Source of the DNA: a virus
DNA length: 44,650 bases
IMG/VR virus record: IMGVR_UViG_3300025703_000004
Location: 1 to 44,650 of that record
Strand: one strand, 5' to 3'
In this document: positions 12,567 to 21,796 of the stretch, piece by piece
Layout: every line of letters starts with the position of its first letter
Numbering within the stretch: position 1 is the stretch's first letter
The notes under the pieces: generated by a model
What the model was told of the DNA's origin: nothing
The model's database searches: none
What the model saw: only the letters and a program-made list of their open reading frames with translations
Position numbers and translations under genes: made by a program

Positions 12567-13802
12567 ATGAAAACCTTCACCCTCTTCAAGCGGTCCGACC
12601 AACGCGACGCACCCTACTATTTCAAATTCACCTTTCGCGGCAAAACCTGGCTGCGCTGCCTCCAGACCAACGACGCCGCCATCGCCCAGCAACGCGCCCG
12701 CGCCCTGCACAAAGAGATCACCGAGTCCATCATCACCGGCCAGTTTGAACGTCTGGACGCCACTAAAACCCGCCACACCGTCCACGCCACCCTCGCCGAA
12801 CTGATCGCCGCCTACCGTCAATCTCCCGTGGACGCCGCGCAAAAAACGCGCGAGTCGAACATCAACGCCCTTTACAACGTCCTCCGTCGTGCCAACGTAG
12901 CAGCCGATGTAAATCGGCTCAATTCAACCCCTTACCCGCAACTGCTCACGGCCGTCACCGCCGCCAAATTCTTCGCCCAGGCCTGTTTTGAAACCCGCGC
13001 CGACGACCAGACCGAAAACGTCCGTAAAAAACGCACCGCAAATTCGTTGTGGCTCCAGGCCGCCAGCATCTGCGCCCCGCGCGCCATCGCGTATTACAAA
13101 ACCCTCGGCATCTACCATGATTGCCTCGATGCGTTTTCAAACGCCGGCATCCTGCACCGCTTCACCCGGCTCCCGCGCATCGAATACAATCCGCCCGCGG
13201 ACGACATGATCCAAAAAACCCTCGCCGCGTGGGAAGCATTTGAAGACAGAAATGTCTTCCTCGCCATCGGCCAGATCCTAGCCTTCGGCCTGCGCGCCGA
13301 TGAAGTCGCCCAGTCCCGCACAAGCTGGTGGACCACGCGCCACGGCTACCCCGTCCTTGATGGCGAAGCCCGTGTGAAGAACAAAACCGGCATCGTCCAG
13401 GTGCGCGCACTGGATCCGTTCTACACAACGATGCGCGTCAAAGCCATCAGCCGCGGCTGGCTCACATTGGGCACCGGCGACTCGCCGGTCATCACCGGCT
13501 CCGACAGCTACCGCGACGACGGCTTTGAGCGCGAAGTCTCCGCCTTCCTGCGGTCGCACGGTTGGGAAACCCAAAAAACGAACCACGCGCTCCGGGCCTA
13601 CGCCGGCAGCCAGGTCGCCATGAAATACGGCATCTACGAGGCACAGACCTGGCTGCGGCACAGCAGCGTCAAAGTAACAGAGTCGGCCTACAGCCATTTC
13701 ATCCGCAAATTCAAGCCCCAGAACCTCGACGACATCCCCGCGCGCTGGGCCGTCCTCGATCAAGCCCCCATCCTCTCCATCGTCCAAGCTGCCGAACAAT
13801 GA
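12567..13802 (+). CDS. int: Tyrosine recombinase (phage integrase type)
   Basis: Site-specific recombinase of 411 aa. The N-terminal about 60 residues (FKRSDQRDAPYYFKFTFRGK…) look like an arm-type or variant SAM-like binding domain. Catalytic residues visible: R243 (FGLRADEV), a Lys near 271, H340 and R343 (NHALRAYAG), H365 (WLRHSS) and nucleophile Y375 (SAYSHF). It lacks the HTLRHSFATHLL-type core and the extra helix of integron integrases, so it is not IntI in the strict sense. Its gene sits 28 bases from the attI-like box and points away from the attC sites, the place an integron integrase would hold. It could serve lysogenic integration, cassette movement or both. Confidence 0.85.
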   Translation: MKTFTLFKRSDQRDAPYYFKFTFRGKTWLRCLQTNDAAIAQQRARALHKEITESIITGQFERLDATKTRHTVHATLAELIAAYRQSPVDAAQKTRESNINALYNVLRRANVAADVNRLNSTPYPQLLTAVTAAKFFAQACFETRADDQTENVRKKRTANSLWLQAASICAPRAIAYYKTLGIYHDCLDAFSNAGILHRFTRLPRIEYNPPADDMIQKTLAAWEAFEDRNVFLAIGQILAFGLRADEVAQSRTSWWTTRHGYPVLDGEARVKNKTGIVQVRALDPFYTTMRVKAISRGWLTLGTGDSPVITGSDSYRDDGFEREVSAFLRSHGWETQKTNHALRAYAGSQVAMKYGIYEAQTWLRHSSVKVTESAYSHFIRKFKPQNLDDIPARWAVLDQAPILSIVQAAEQ

Positions 13803-14050
13803 AGAAGATTCCATTAACGCGCGGCTTCGTGACGCTCGTTGATGATGACGTTTACGAATGGACGATCATGTTCAAATGGCACGCTCACGTCTCAAAAGGC
13901 AAGGTGTATGCCATGCGGCGGGATGTGTGGACAAAAGTGTTTCTTCATCGTGAAATCGTAAAGCCCGAACCGCACGAACTGGTTGATCATCGTCACGGGA
14001 ACGGCCTCGACAATCGGCGAGAGAATCTACGCGTCGCCTCAAAAGATTAA
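13799..14050 (+). CDS. Truncated HNH homing endonuclease-like protein
   Basis: 83 aa; start overlaps the recombinase stop (ATGA). MKKIPLTRGFVTLVDDDVYEWTIMFKW (in part), then LHREIV and VDHRHGNGLDNRRENLRVAS is the N-terminal part and the core of the HNH family that normally continues with an AP2-like domain. It ends right after NLRVASKD, so the DNA-recognition half is missing. The second HNH residues (DHRHGNGLDNRRENL) are intact. Probably inactive as a homing enzyme or a minimal nickase. Confidence 0.75.
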   Translation: MKKIPLTRGFVTLVDDDVYEWTIMFKWHAHVSKGKVYAMRRDVWTKVFLHREIVKPEPHELVDHRHGNGLDNRRENLRVASKD

Positions 14051-14084
14051 AGGCAAGTCGTTGTCAGCCAAACACTCCCACGGC
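14051..14084. other. Convergent gene junction
   Basis: Only 34 bases separate the rightward recombinase operon from the leftward structural operon. No clear terminator hairpin is visible. Confidence 0.4.
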
Positions 14085-17000
14085 TCACTTTGCCGGTGCT
14101 GTGCCGTTTGATGCCTTTTCCAATGACGTTTTGATGGCCGAGCGCACGGCGGGCGGCGTGCCTTTGGGCAGGTGCATCGCCTTCATTTCAGCGGCAACTC
14201 CGGCGGCTTGCGCGGGTGTCAGCGGTTGAAAATCTTCGTTGACGTGTGCGCCCATGCTTTCCGCTGCGGCCACCGTCGCGGCCTTGATGAAGTCGCGCGC
14301 CTGTAATCCGCTCATGCCGTGGTCGCGCAGCGCGCTGTAAATTTCCTGCGCCGCGCCCGTCGCCGGGATCGGGCCGTGCGACCAAAGATATTCGCCCCAC
14401 GTCAATTTCGGCTGGTCCGCATATTTGGCCGGCTCGTTGGAAAATGGCATCGGCCGTCCGGCGTAATCCGTGCCGAACAAGGTGTCCACGCCCAGCCCCA
14501 CTTGTGGCGAAAGTTTTCTCTGCGCGTATTTCACGGCGCGGTTGCCGAACTGCATCCGGCGCGAATCTTCCCGCTGCTGCTGCGCCGTGCGCTTCCCCAG
14601 AATGTCGCCGAAAATCACTTGTCCCAAAAACCGCACCGGCGTCAGCAATCCGCCGTCGAGCATGATGTTGTAACCGTGCGCCTTGAACTTTAGCCAGTCG
14701 CTCTTCGTTGGATCCGTCAAATTCACCTTCTGGTTGCTGCCCAGCGCGGACAACATCCCCTGGTTCGCTAGCAACGCCGCATAATAAACCGCCGCGAACT
14801 GCGCCGCGTGCCACACGCGCGTCTTGGCGATCATCTTGTCCGCCTCGCTCGCATGGCTCCAGTTGAACCCCGTGTAAATCGTCTTCACCGGGTCGCCGAT
14901 GATCCGCGCCCAACGGCTCGCCTCGAGCTTCGCGGCGAACATCACCATCTGTGCCGTCGTCGTCAGCGGGCCGTGTCCGAGATTGCCCACGCCCGTCGCG
15001 TGGTTGTTCAACTGCGCGATGTTCTTGCGCGCCAGCGCCGCCGCCTGCGGATCGCGTTTGATTTCCGGCGCAACCTTGTCCCACATCGCCTTGTTCGCCG
15101 CCATGCGGTAAATCTTCAGCGTGTCAAACCCGCGCTGGCTCATCGCCGATCCCAAAAACCGTTTGCCCCAGCTCGCGTAAAGTTCCGTGTCCGTATATTT
15201 CTTGCGCGGGTCAATGTCCGCGCCCGCCTTCAGCCAGTTGTGATAATCCGCATCGTTCACCAGGTCATACATCGCCCGCGCATGATAATCCTTGTTCAGC
15301 CACATCGGCCATTGCTTGAAGAAATGCGGCCAGTATTCGCGCCACATCGAGGGCAGGAACATCCGCGCGCCCGCGTGCGTCTCCATGCCCACCGTGCCGT
15401 GATACGCGATGGCCACCGCGAAGGGCGCGCGGATCGCCGCCACCAGGCTGTCCTTCACTTTGGCCGCCGGCGTCCGGGCCGCGCGCAACGCCCGTTCCGT
15501 CCCTTCGTGAAACGTCTGCTTCGCCGCCTCGTTGTCGCGGAACGCTTTGATGACTTCCGGCGATGTCTTCCACGCCGCCGGCTTCACCTGGCGTTTGGCA
15601 AAATCCCCGCGTGCCAGCCGGTCCGCGTAATTCGCCGCGCTGTTCGCCAGGCGCGAGAGATAGCTTTTGATCGCGCGCTGTTCCAGCGTGGCCTTGTATT
15701 GCGGATCCATCGCGCGCAGCTCGTCCCGTTGCGCGCGCAACGCATCGCGCCGCGCCTTCAGGGCGTCCAAACGTGCCGACGTCACCTCGCTCCGTTGCCG
15801 TGGCAATAAACTTTCCACGCCGGCCACCTGTTTCGTCAGCAGGTCAATCTCCCGCTCGATGCCGTGCTCGGCCAGCGCCGCGCGTTGCGCGTCCGTGATG
15901 CCCGGCTTCGGCGCGATGTCATCGAGCTGCCGGTTCAAGTCGTCCAGCTTCACCTGCAACAGCTTCGTCTCCGCGTCCCACGGTCCGGGCGTCTTCGTCT
16001 TCACCGTGCGCTCGCCGTTCGCGATCTGGAACTTCACATCGGCGATGCGGTTGTTCAGCCACGTCTTGCGCGCATCGAGCGCCGATTTCAACTGCTTCGC
16101 CGGATCGTTCGTCACCACGCCGTAACGCCGCTTGGCCTCGTTCACCTGCTGTTGCAGCAACCGGCCTTCCGTGCTGGGCGTGTGCTGCTCCACGCCGGAC
16201 TTCGGCAACGGCCGGCGCGCCTGGATGTCCTCCAGCTTCAGCGTCTGCGCGATCTGATGGCTCAAGTCCCGGCGCGTCGCCTTGATCTCGTCCGGGTTAA
16301 GGGCTTTGAATTTGCCGTAATTCGCCATCGCCTCGCGCACGTCGCGGCGCGACACGCCGCTCAAACCGATCTCATCCGTGAGAACCTTGTGGATCGCGTC
16401 CACCAACGGCTCGCGTTCCTTCAAACCGCTCGCGATGAAATTCTCCATCAGCTTGCGGATGTAATCGCCCTGCTCATCGAGCGGCCGCATCTGGTTCGCC
16501 GCATCCTTCAGTCCGGCGATGATCTGCGCGCGGTTGCCGGTCACATCATCTTTCCGCACGCGCTTCTTGACTTCAAGGGCAATCCGTCCGCTGCTGCCGC
16601 GAGCGATGCTCTCCTCGATTTTCTTGTTCGCGTCCGCCCAGATTTTGTTCAGCCACGGCAAGGATTTGTCGCCAAAATCATTCACCATCTGTTTTAGCCA
16701 GGTGTCTTTGTCCAAGCCGAACCGGACAATTTTCGCGATGCCTTTGGTCGTGACGTGCTTCAAAAACGTCGGGTCAATGCCGCTGTTGAAACGGTTACCC
16801 ATTTCCTTCAACGCCGCGTCCGCCTTCGCTTCCTGTGCCGTCCAGTAGGCGACGATGCGGTCAGCGAGCCGTTGCGCCGCCGGATTGTAGCCGGGCGTCT
16901 TGGCAACTTGGTCAATCTGTGCTTTGATCGCTTCATCGGCTATCGCCTTGCTGCGCTCCTCGTCTTCGACGCTCTTGGCCTTCGCCTCGCGCTCGGTCGC

Positions 17001-19466
17001 ATCCTTCATCTTCGCGCGCAAGTCCAGCAGCTCCTTCATCATGTCCGCATGTTCGCCCGGAGTCAGGTCGCGGCCCAGTGCGGTCGTCATCTCGCGCGTG
17101 CGGACGCGTTCCATGCGCGTGAGCGAATAATTGTCCTGCACCATTGCCCGCAACGCCGCCAGCCCGCGCGCCGTCTCCGTCACCGCCGGCGCCATCGCCT
17201 TCTCCAGCGTGTCGAGCTGGTCGTCAATCTTCGCGATGTCGCCCTTGATGCGCGGCAGTTCGTCGGCGCGGTTCGGAAACTGTTTCGCATCGTCCTCCGT
17301 CATCGCCTGTTCGCGCACCAGCTTGGCGCGGTCGTAGGTCAGTTCCGTGTGGCGATGCAGCAGCAGGCCGATGTCTGAATCCGTCAACGCGCGCTTATTG
17401 CCGTCAATCTGGTCCGCCAGCAGCGAATTCACCAGCTCCTGCGGCGCATCAGGATTATCGGCCACCTTCGCCAACGTCTGCTGCCAGACTTCCTTGGGAA
17501 AACTCCGCGCTTCCGGCGGCGGCAACGGCTGTTCGCCGCGTGCCGTGCGTTCGCGGGCGATGGCGGCTTTCTTGATTCCCGTCGGCTCGGCCACCATGCC
17601 TTCAAATTCTTTCGGCACCGCGCCGCCCATGCCGGTGAATTGTGGCTGGTCACTTAATTGCGGATGCAACTTTTCTATCTCTGCCATTTTCCGAGCGCCA
17701 AGCGCCATTCCTTCCGGCGTATTTGATTTGTCCCGATAATTTTTCCAGTATTCGTGATTTTGTTTAACCAGATCAATAAAGCTCGCGCCCTTGGTTTGTG
17801 GAATTTTATGTTGTTCGCCGCGTGAGCCGCGTGGGATTGCCGTCGAGTTGACAAAATCGCCGCCTTCCGCCGCGCCCATGCCCATCCTCATGCCCAGCGG
17901 TTGCGGTTCGCCCTCGCGCAAACTCCCCGCGTCCATGTGGATTTGACTGCCCACCGGCAAATGTTGCACGCCATACGCGCCCTCGAGCTGCACACCGCTC
18001 ACCTTGCCCGTGTCCGCGTCCACCGGATGATCCACCACCGTCATGCGGTTCCCGTTCACCGTGAACGTGTCGCCGATCTGCGTCTGTTCCACCGGCACGG
18101 ATTCCACGCCCGCCCGCGACGCCTTGTTCGCCTGGTTAAAAAGATTATCCCGTGCCTGCGTCTCGGCCATCGCGCGCGCGTTCAAATCAATCGGCGGATT
18201 CTCCCTCATCTGGTGCGCGCCGATGATGGCCGCGCCCAGGTCGTCCGGTGTCCAGTCGGCATACTTTCCGCCGTCGCCAGCGAGTCCGGTCAGCACCTCG
18301 TCCGCCGGCACGCCAGCCTTGTCGCTCATCACCGCGTCCAGCCGTTTGGTGGCCGCGCTCGGCCGTCCGGCCTTCGTCAGCGTCTGCTCGCGCGCATCCG
18401 CCACCAGGTTGCCAAACTGTTTCGGGTCAAAATAAACCGGCTGCGACGTGTGATTCTGCAAATCATCAATCACATCCGGCCCGCGATCCACGGTGGACGC
18501 CATGCTCGCAACATGTTCCGGCGAAACGTCCACGGGAAGTAACTTCGTTACATTGTTGATAGCCGAAGCCGCCGGTGGCGGCGGAGCCACTTCCGCAACC
18601 GGCGGTGAAACCGTCTGTGGTTCTTCAGCAGGTGTTATGGCCGGCTCCGAGGATGGTTTGACAATTTCATCTGAATCGGGCGGCACAAACACGCCGCCCT
18701 TGTTCACCACGGCGTCCGTCGCCGGCGGCGTCCACGGTTCCGTTCGTGCGTCTGGACGCAGCAACGGCGATTCGGCGGGAACATCGTTCGCTTCCGGTTT
18801 CGCCGACGGCAATCCCTTCACCGCCGCGTGCCCCATCAAGGTGGCGAACTCCGCGCTGCCCGTCATGTCCACAATGGCCGCGCTCTGCTGCGCCGGCGTC
18901 ATCGTGTCCCAGTTCTGATAAGTCGTGTGGATCTGTTCGCCCAGCCCTTTCAACGTGTCCCCGGTGAACACGGCCGCCACCGTCTTGGGCGCAATTGCGC
19001 CCGCGCCCAGCGTGGCGATGCCCAGCGGCGATTCGATGAATTCCGGCACGCCCAGCAGCACGTTTGCCGCCTCCTTGCCCGTGGCCGTGAACGTGTCGTC
19101 GTCGGGGTTGACCGTGAACTTTGGGATCGGCACGAAGGGCTTTGCAATCTTGCCGAATTCCTGCCGGTTCGCCTCGGCCTCCTCGGCCGTCTGGCCTTCC
19201 CTTTGCGTGATGCTGCCGTCCGGCTGCACCTCGGCCATCGGCTGTCCCAGCGCGGCCTGCTGTTTGTCCTTGGTTTGGATGGCCTGGATGAAACCCTGTT
19301 TTACCGCGTCGCTCATCGGCGCGGGTTTCACCACCGTGTCGTCATTTGGCGGCTGCCACGAAGTTGCTGACTGCACGATGGTGTCGGAATCCGGTGGCGT
19401 CCAGCCATTGGCAGGTGTCGCTGACACCACCACTTCATCCGTGTCCGGTGGTGCAAAGGCGCCCAT
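14085..19466 (-). CDS. Giant internal virion protein
   Basis: 1793 aa, last gene of the structural operon. The N-terminus has at least five short repeats of the type WxPPDxDxVV (GWTPPDSDTIV, SWQPPNDDTVV, VFVPPDSDEIV) separated by Ser/Ala linkers. Then come long helical and coiled-coil segments (…LLDLRAKMKDATEREAKAKS…, LDALKARRDALRAQRDELRA) and no transmembrane segments. Size, helical content and position after two small virion-type proteins fit the ejection or internal-core proteins that podoviruses send into the cell ahead of DNA. The DxDxVV repeats may be docking motifs. No lysozyme or protease signature was recognised. Confidence 0.72.
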   Translation of the reverse strand: MGAFAPPDTDEVVVSATPANGWTPPDSDTIVQSATSWQPPNDDTVVKPAPMSDAVKQGFIQAIQTKDKQQAALGQPMAEVQPDGSITQREGQTAEEAEANRQEFGKIAKPFVPIPKFTVNPDDDTFTATGKEAANVLLGVPEFIESPLGIATLGAGAIAPKTVAAVFTGDTLKGLGEQIHTTYQNWDTMTPAQQSAAIVDMTGSAEFATLMGHAAVKGLPSAKPEANDVPAESPLLRPDARTEPWTPPATDAVVNKGGVFVPPDSDEIVKPSSEPAITPAEEPQTVSPPVAEVAPPPPAASAINNVTKLLPVDVSPEHVASMASTVDRGPDVIDDLQNHTSQPVYFDPKQFGNLVADAREQTLTKAGRPSAATKRLDAVMSDKAGVPADEVLTGLAGDGGKYADWTPDDLGAAIIGAHQMRENPPIDLNARAMAETQARDNLFNQANKASRAGVESVPVEQTQIGDTFTVNGNRMTVVDHPVDADTGKVSGVQLEGAYGVQHLPVGSQIHMDAGSLREGEPQPLGMRMGMGAAEGGDFVNSTAIPRGSRGEQHKIPQTKGASFIDLVKQNHEYWKNYRDKSNTPEGMALGARKMAEIEKLHPQLSDQPQFTGMGGAVPKEFEGMVAEPTGIKKAAIARERTARGEQPLPPPEARSFPKEVWQQTLAKVADNPDAPQELVNSLLADQIDGNKRALTDSDIGLLLHRHTELTYDRAKLVREQAMTEDDAKQFPNRADELPRIKGDIAKIDDQLDTLEKAMAPAVTETARGLAALRAMVQDNYSLTRMERVRTREMTTALGRDLTPGEHADMMKELLDLRAKMKDATEREAKAKSVEDEERSKAIADEAIKAQIDQVAKTPGYNPAAQRLADRIVAYWTAQEAKADAALKEMGNRFNSGIDPTFLKHVTTKGIAKIVRFGLDKDTWLKQMVNDFGDKSLPWLNKIWADANKKIEESIARGSSGRIALEVKKRVRKDDVTGNRAQIIAGLKDAANQMRPLDEQGDYIRKLMENFIASGLKEREPLVDAIHKVLTDEIGLSGVSRRDVREAMANYGKFKALNPDEIKATRRDLSHQIAQTLKLEDIQARRPLPKSGVEQHTPSTEGRLLQQQVNEAKRRYGVVTNDPAKQLKSALDARKTWLNNRIADVKFQIANGERTVKTKTPGPWDAETKLLQVKLDDLNRQLDDIAPKPGITDAQRAALAEHGIEREIDLLTKQVAGVESLLPRQRSEVTSARLDALKARRDALRAQRDELRAMDPQYKATLEQRAIKSYLSRLANSAANYADRLARGDFAKRQVKPAAWKTSPEVIKAFRDNEAAKQTFHEGTERALRAARTPAAKVKDSLVAAIRAPFAVAIAYHGTVGMETHAGARMFLPSMWREYWPHFFKQWPMWLNKDYHARAMYDLVNDADYHNWLKAGADIDPRKKYTDTELYASWGKRFLGSAMSQRGFDTLKIYRMAANKAMWDKVAPEIKRDPQAAALARKNIAQLNNHATGVGNLGHGPLTTTAQMVMFAAKLEASRWARIIGDPVKTIYTGFNWSHASEADKMIAKTRVWHAAQFAAVYYAALLANQGMLSALGSNQKVNLTDPTKSDWLKFKAHGYNIMLDGGLLTPVRFLGQVIFGDILGKRTAQQQREDSRRMQFGNRAVKYAQRKLSPQVGLGVDTLFGTDYAGRPMPFSNEPAKYADQPKLTWGEYLWSHGPIPATGAAQEIYSALRDHGMSGLQARDFIKAATVAAAESMGAHVNEDFQPLTPAQAAGVAAEMKAMHLPKGTPPAVRSAIKTSLEKASNGTAPAK

Positions 19467-19469
19467 GGT

Positions 19470-20549
19470 TTATTTTTTCTTTCGCACGTTCCCCGCCGCG
19501 TCCTGGTAAGTGTCCCCGCTCTTCAGCGCGTCATAATCCGCCTGCGACTTGACCACTGGTGTCACTGTTCCTTTGTCTGATTGAGATTTTGCCCCCTTGG
19601 TGGCCGCACCGCCAGGTGCCTTCAGCCCCGCGATCGCGTCCCGGTGCTCCCCGATCATGTCGTTGAACGCGCTCGCCGCGTTCGTGTTGCCCTGCTGCAC
19701 AGCCGCGTTGTATTGCGAGAGCAGTGGCGGGATCGCCGCCATGTGCTTTTGCACCAGGTTGTCCCGCTGGTCCTCCGTCAAATCCGCCGTCTTCGTGAAC
19801 GCGAACGGCGTCTTGGGGTTGCCCGTCGGCACGCGGTAGCCCAGCACGCTGCCGTCCGTGTCCTTCACCGCCTGCGCCCCCTGCGTCGTGTCCGGCGCGT
19901 TGGGCACGATCTGAAACTCATTCCCGCGCTTCGTCTTCACGATGCTCGCGCCCGGCAGCGATGTCTTGTCCACCGTCAGCGGATTGTCCTCCGCCGCCGC
20001 GCCCGGACTTCCCGGCAACTGGTTCCATTTCTGGATGCTGTCCAGCACCTTCGGGAAGACGCGGTTCGCGTCCGCGCCCGGCGGCAGCTTCGCCATCGCC
20101 TGCTGCATCGCCTGATATGGCGTGGGCGTCGGAGCGTCTGGATCGTCCGGGTCGCCCTGCATGATCTGGCCGTAAGTGCGCGCGATGTCCGCCGCCGTCT
20201 GGCCGGCTGCCGTGTCCGCGTCCTTCTCGTTGGCCATGGCCGTGCGCTGGTCCGCCTGCGCCTGAAAATCCTGCGTCTGGGCCGCAATCCGCTGCTGCTG
20301 CTCCTTCGCCATCGAAGTCTGCATATATCCCTTCACAAAATTGATCCGGTCCATCGCGCTCCCGTTGTCCACGGCCGTCGGGTTCACGCCCTGCTGCTGC
20401 AGCCAGTCGTCCCCGCCCATCCCCTTGATGAAGTATTGCGAGCTCTTGTCCAGGTTCGCGATCTGCTCCTGCTGGTTCGCCAGGGCTGTCATCGCGTCCG
20501 GCACCGCCGACGTGTCAAACCCCCCCGTGTTGTAGTTCATTTGTGGCAT
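19470..20549 (-). CDS. Internal virion protein, about 359 aa
   Basis: Starts MPQMNYNTGGFDTSAVPDAM, five bases after the upstream stop; the upstream frame extension is unsupported. Gln/Ala-rich helices (MTALANQQEQIANLDKSSQY, AKEQQQRIAAQTQDFQAQAD) and a C-terminal segment QADYDALKSGDTYQDAAGNV ending RKKK, a pattern often seen at the end of ejection proteins. Lies between the giant protein and the Ala/Gly-rich protein; probably part of the same core complex. Confidence 0.68.
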   Translation of the reverse strand: MPQMNYNTGGFDTSAVPDAMTALANQQEQIANLDKSSQYFIKGMGGDDWLQQQGVNPTAVDNGSAMDRINFVKGYMQTSMAKEQQQRIAAQTQDFQAQADQRTAMANEKDADTAAGQTAADIARTYGQIMQGDPDDPDAPTPTPYQAMQQAMAKLPPGADANRVFPKVLDSIQKWNQLPGSPGAAAEDNPLTVDKTSLPGASIVKTKRGNEFQIVPNAPDTTQGAQAVKDTDGSVLGYRVPTGNPKTPFAFTKTADLTEDQRDNLVQKHMAAIPPLLSQYNAAVQQGNTNAASAFNDMIGEHRDAIAGLKAPGGAATKGAKSQSDKGTVTPVVKSQADYDALKSGDTYQDAAGNVRKKK

Positions 20550-20553
20550 AAAA

Positions 20554-21426
20554 TCACATAAGTCCACCACCGCCGTAAAATTCACTCTGGGCTGCCGCCG
20601 TCTGGCTGGCGCTTACCCCCCCGCCAGTCCCGCCAGTCCCGCTGTTATACAAGGAGTAAATGCTATTCAGCCCGGCCGGAATCGCCGCCAGGCTCTGTTG
20701 CTGCGAGTTATACCCGGCCGTGTTCAACTGGTTCGCATACCCCTGTTGCTGCCCATACAGCGCGCCCACCACAGACGGAATCGAACTCATCGGTGCCGCA
20801 TTCCCCGCGCTCGTCACCGTGCTGGTGCCGGAACTGCCCGTGCCAAGGATCGCCGTAAAAGGATCGCCATAAAAATTATTGTTCGCCGACACCACGTTGC
20901 CGGCAAAGTTCTGCGCGTTCGCCCGGTTCTGTGTCCGCTGCGCATTCTCCGCATACGCCACCGCCGCCGCGTCCGTCGTCCCCGTGCCCAGCCCGCGCGC
21001 ACTCGTCCCCGCGTTCACATCATTGGCAATCGCCGTCTTTGTAAATGGGTCTAACGCCCCGTTCAAATTCAACTGCTGGTTCGCCTGGTTCGTCAGCGTG
21101 CTCAACAGCCCCGCGCTTTGCGGATTGTAGGCCTGCAGCGTCTGGCTCACCTGCGGCGCCAGCGCCGCCGTGTCCGCCACGTTCGCCGACCGGATCGCCG
21201 TGTTCTCCGCCGTGCCCGTCGCCGTCAATGTCGGCTGTATCTGCGCCTGGAGCTGGGCTATCAGCGGATCATACGTTGACATCGCGCTGTAATCCGCCGC
21301 CGCCGCACCCGCCGCCGCACCCGCCGGTGTGCCGCTCTGCGGCTGTCCCGGCGCAAACGCCCCGGTCGCGCCCGCGGCGCTGATCGCCGTTCCCGCTGCT
21401 GCTATTGCTAATGCGCCACATCCCAT
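20554..21426 (-). CDS. Ala/Gly-rich internal virion protein, 290 aa
   Basis: Begins with a hydrophobic segment MGCGALAIAAAGTAISAAGA, followed by Ala/Gln/Asn-rich low-complexity helices with YNPQSAGLL and Gln-rich stretches, and a Gly-rich end. The hydrophobic N-terminus is typical of small ejection proteins that enter membranes. Its position next to the 359-aa and 1793-aa proteins supports this; sequence alone does not prove it. Confidence 0.66.
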   Translation of the reverse strand: MGCGALAIAAAGTAISAAGATGAFAPGQPQSGTPAGAAAGAAAADYSAMSTYDPLIAQLQAQIQPTLTATGTAENTAIRSANVADTAALAPQVSQTLQAYNPQSAGLLSTLTNQANQQLNLNGALDPFTKTAIANDVNAGTSARGLGTGTTDAAAVAYAENAQRTQNRANAQNFAGNVVSANNNFYGDPFTAILGTGSSGTSTVTSAGNAAPMSSIPSVVGALYGQQQGYANQLNTAGYNSQQQSLAAIPAGLNSIYSLYNSGTGGTGGGVSASQTAAAQSEFYGGGGLM

Positions 21427-21427
21427 A

Positions 21428-21796
21428 TTATTTGTCCTCCTGTAAAAAATGTGTTGTCGTGATATGTTCCCGGAATCCCAGTTTGGCCATGAACGGATAC
21501 AGCGGGCTGGTCACCGGGCACCACGTCAGCACTGGACGCCGCCCGCTCTTTTCAAACGCCAGGTTCTTCCCCAGGTTGAACACCTCCAGCGAATTCCGCG
21601 CGTTGTGCTTTTGCGAATGAGACCAGAACGTGAACACCGGGATCGCGCAGATGCTCAAGCTGCCCGTGATCTCCCCGTCCTTCACCACCGCGTGCGTCGG
21701 GTAGATCGGCACATGGTTGTCCGCCGCCGCCGCGGCCATCAGCCGCTGGAAATGCTCCGGCGTCACAATCGGGTTGATGCTGATCAGGTGGCTCAT
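21428..21796 (-). CDS. GNAT-like acyltransferase candidate, 122 aa
   Basis: Start at 21796 (MSHLISINPIVTPEHFQRLM), overlapping the upstream stop as ATGA; the longer frame is out of register with the neighbour. The end SPLYPFMAKLGFRE is like the C-terminal helix and strand of GNAT acetyltransferases (…xPFYxxxGFxx…), and the strands before it alternate correctly (THAVVKDGEITGSLSICAIP). A clear acetyl-CoA P-loop (R/QxxGxG/A) is not seen. Small proteins of this sort occur among podovirus structural genes with unknown role. Confidence 0.5.
   Translation of the reverse strand: MSHLISINPIVTPEHFQRLMAAAAADNHVPIYPTHAVVKDGEITGSLSICAIPVFTFWSHSQKHNARNSLEVFNLGKNLAFEKSGRRPVLTWCPVTSPLYPFMAKLGFREHITTTHFLQEDK

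Noticed and set aside
13791-13797. R'' box GCCGAAC at the end of the recombinase gene
   Set aside because: No paired arm or R' box follows within 150 bases; chance occurrence in coding sequence.
12567-13802. Naming the recombinase a true IntI
   Set aside because: The catalytic residues of tyrosine recombinases are present, but the IntI-specific core sequence and extra helix are not seen, and the N-terminal domain looks like that of phage integrases.
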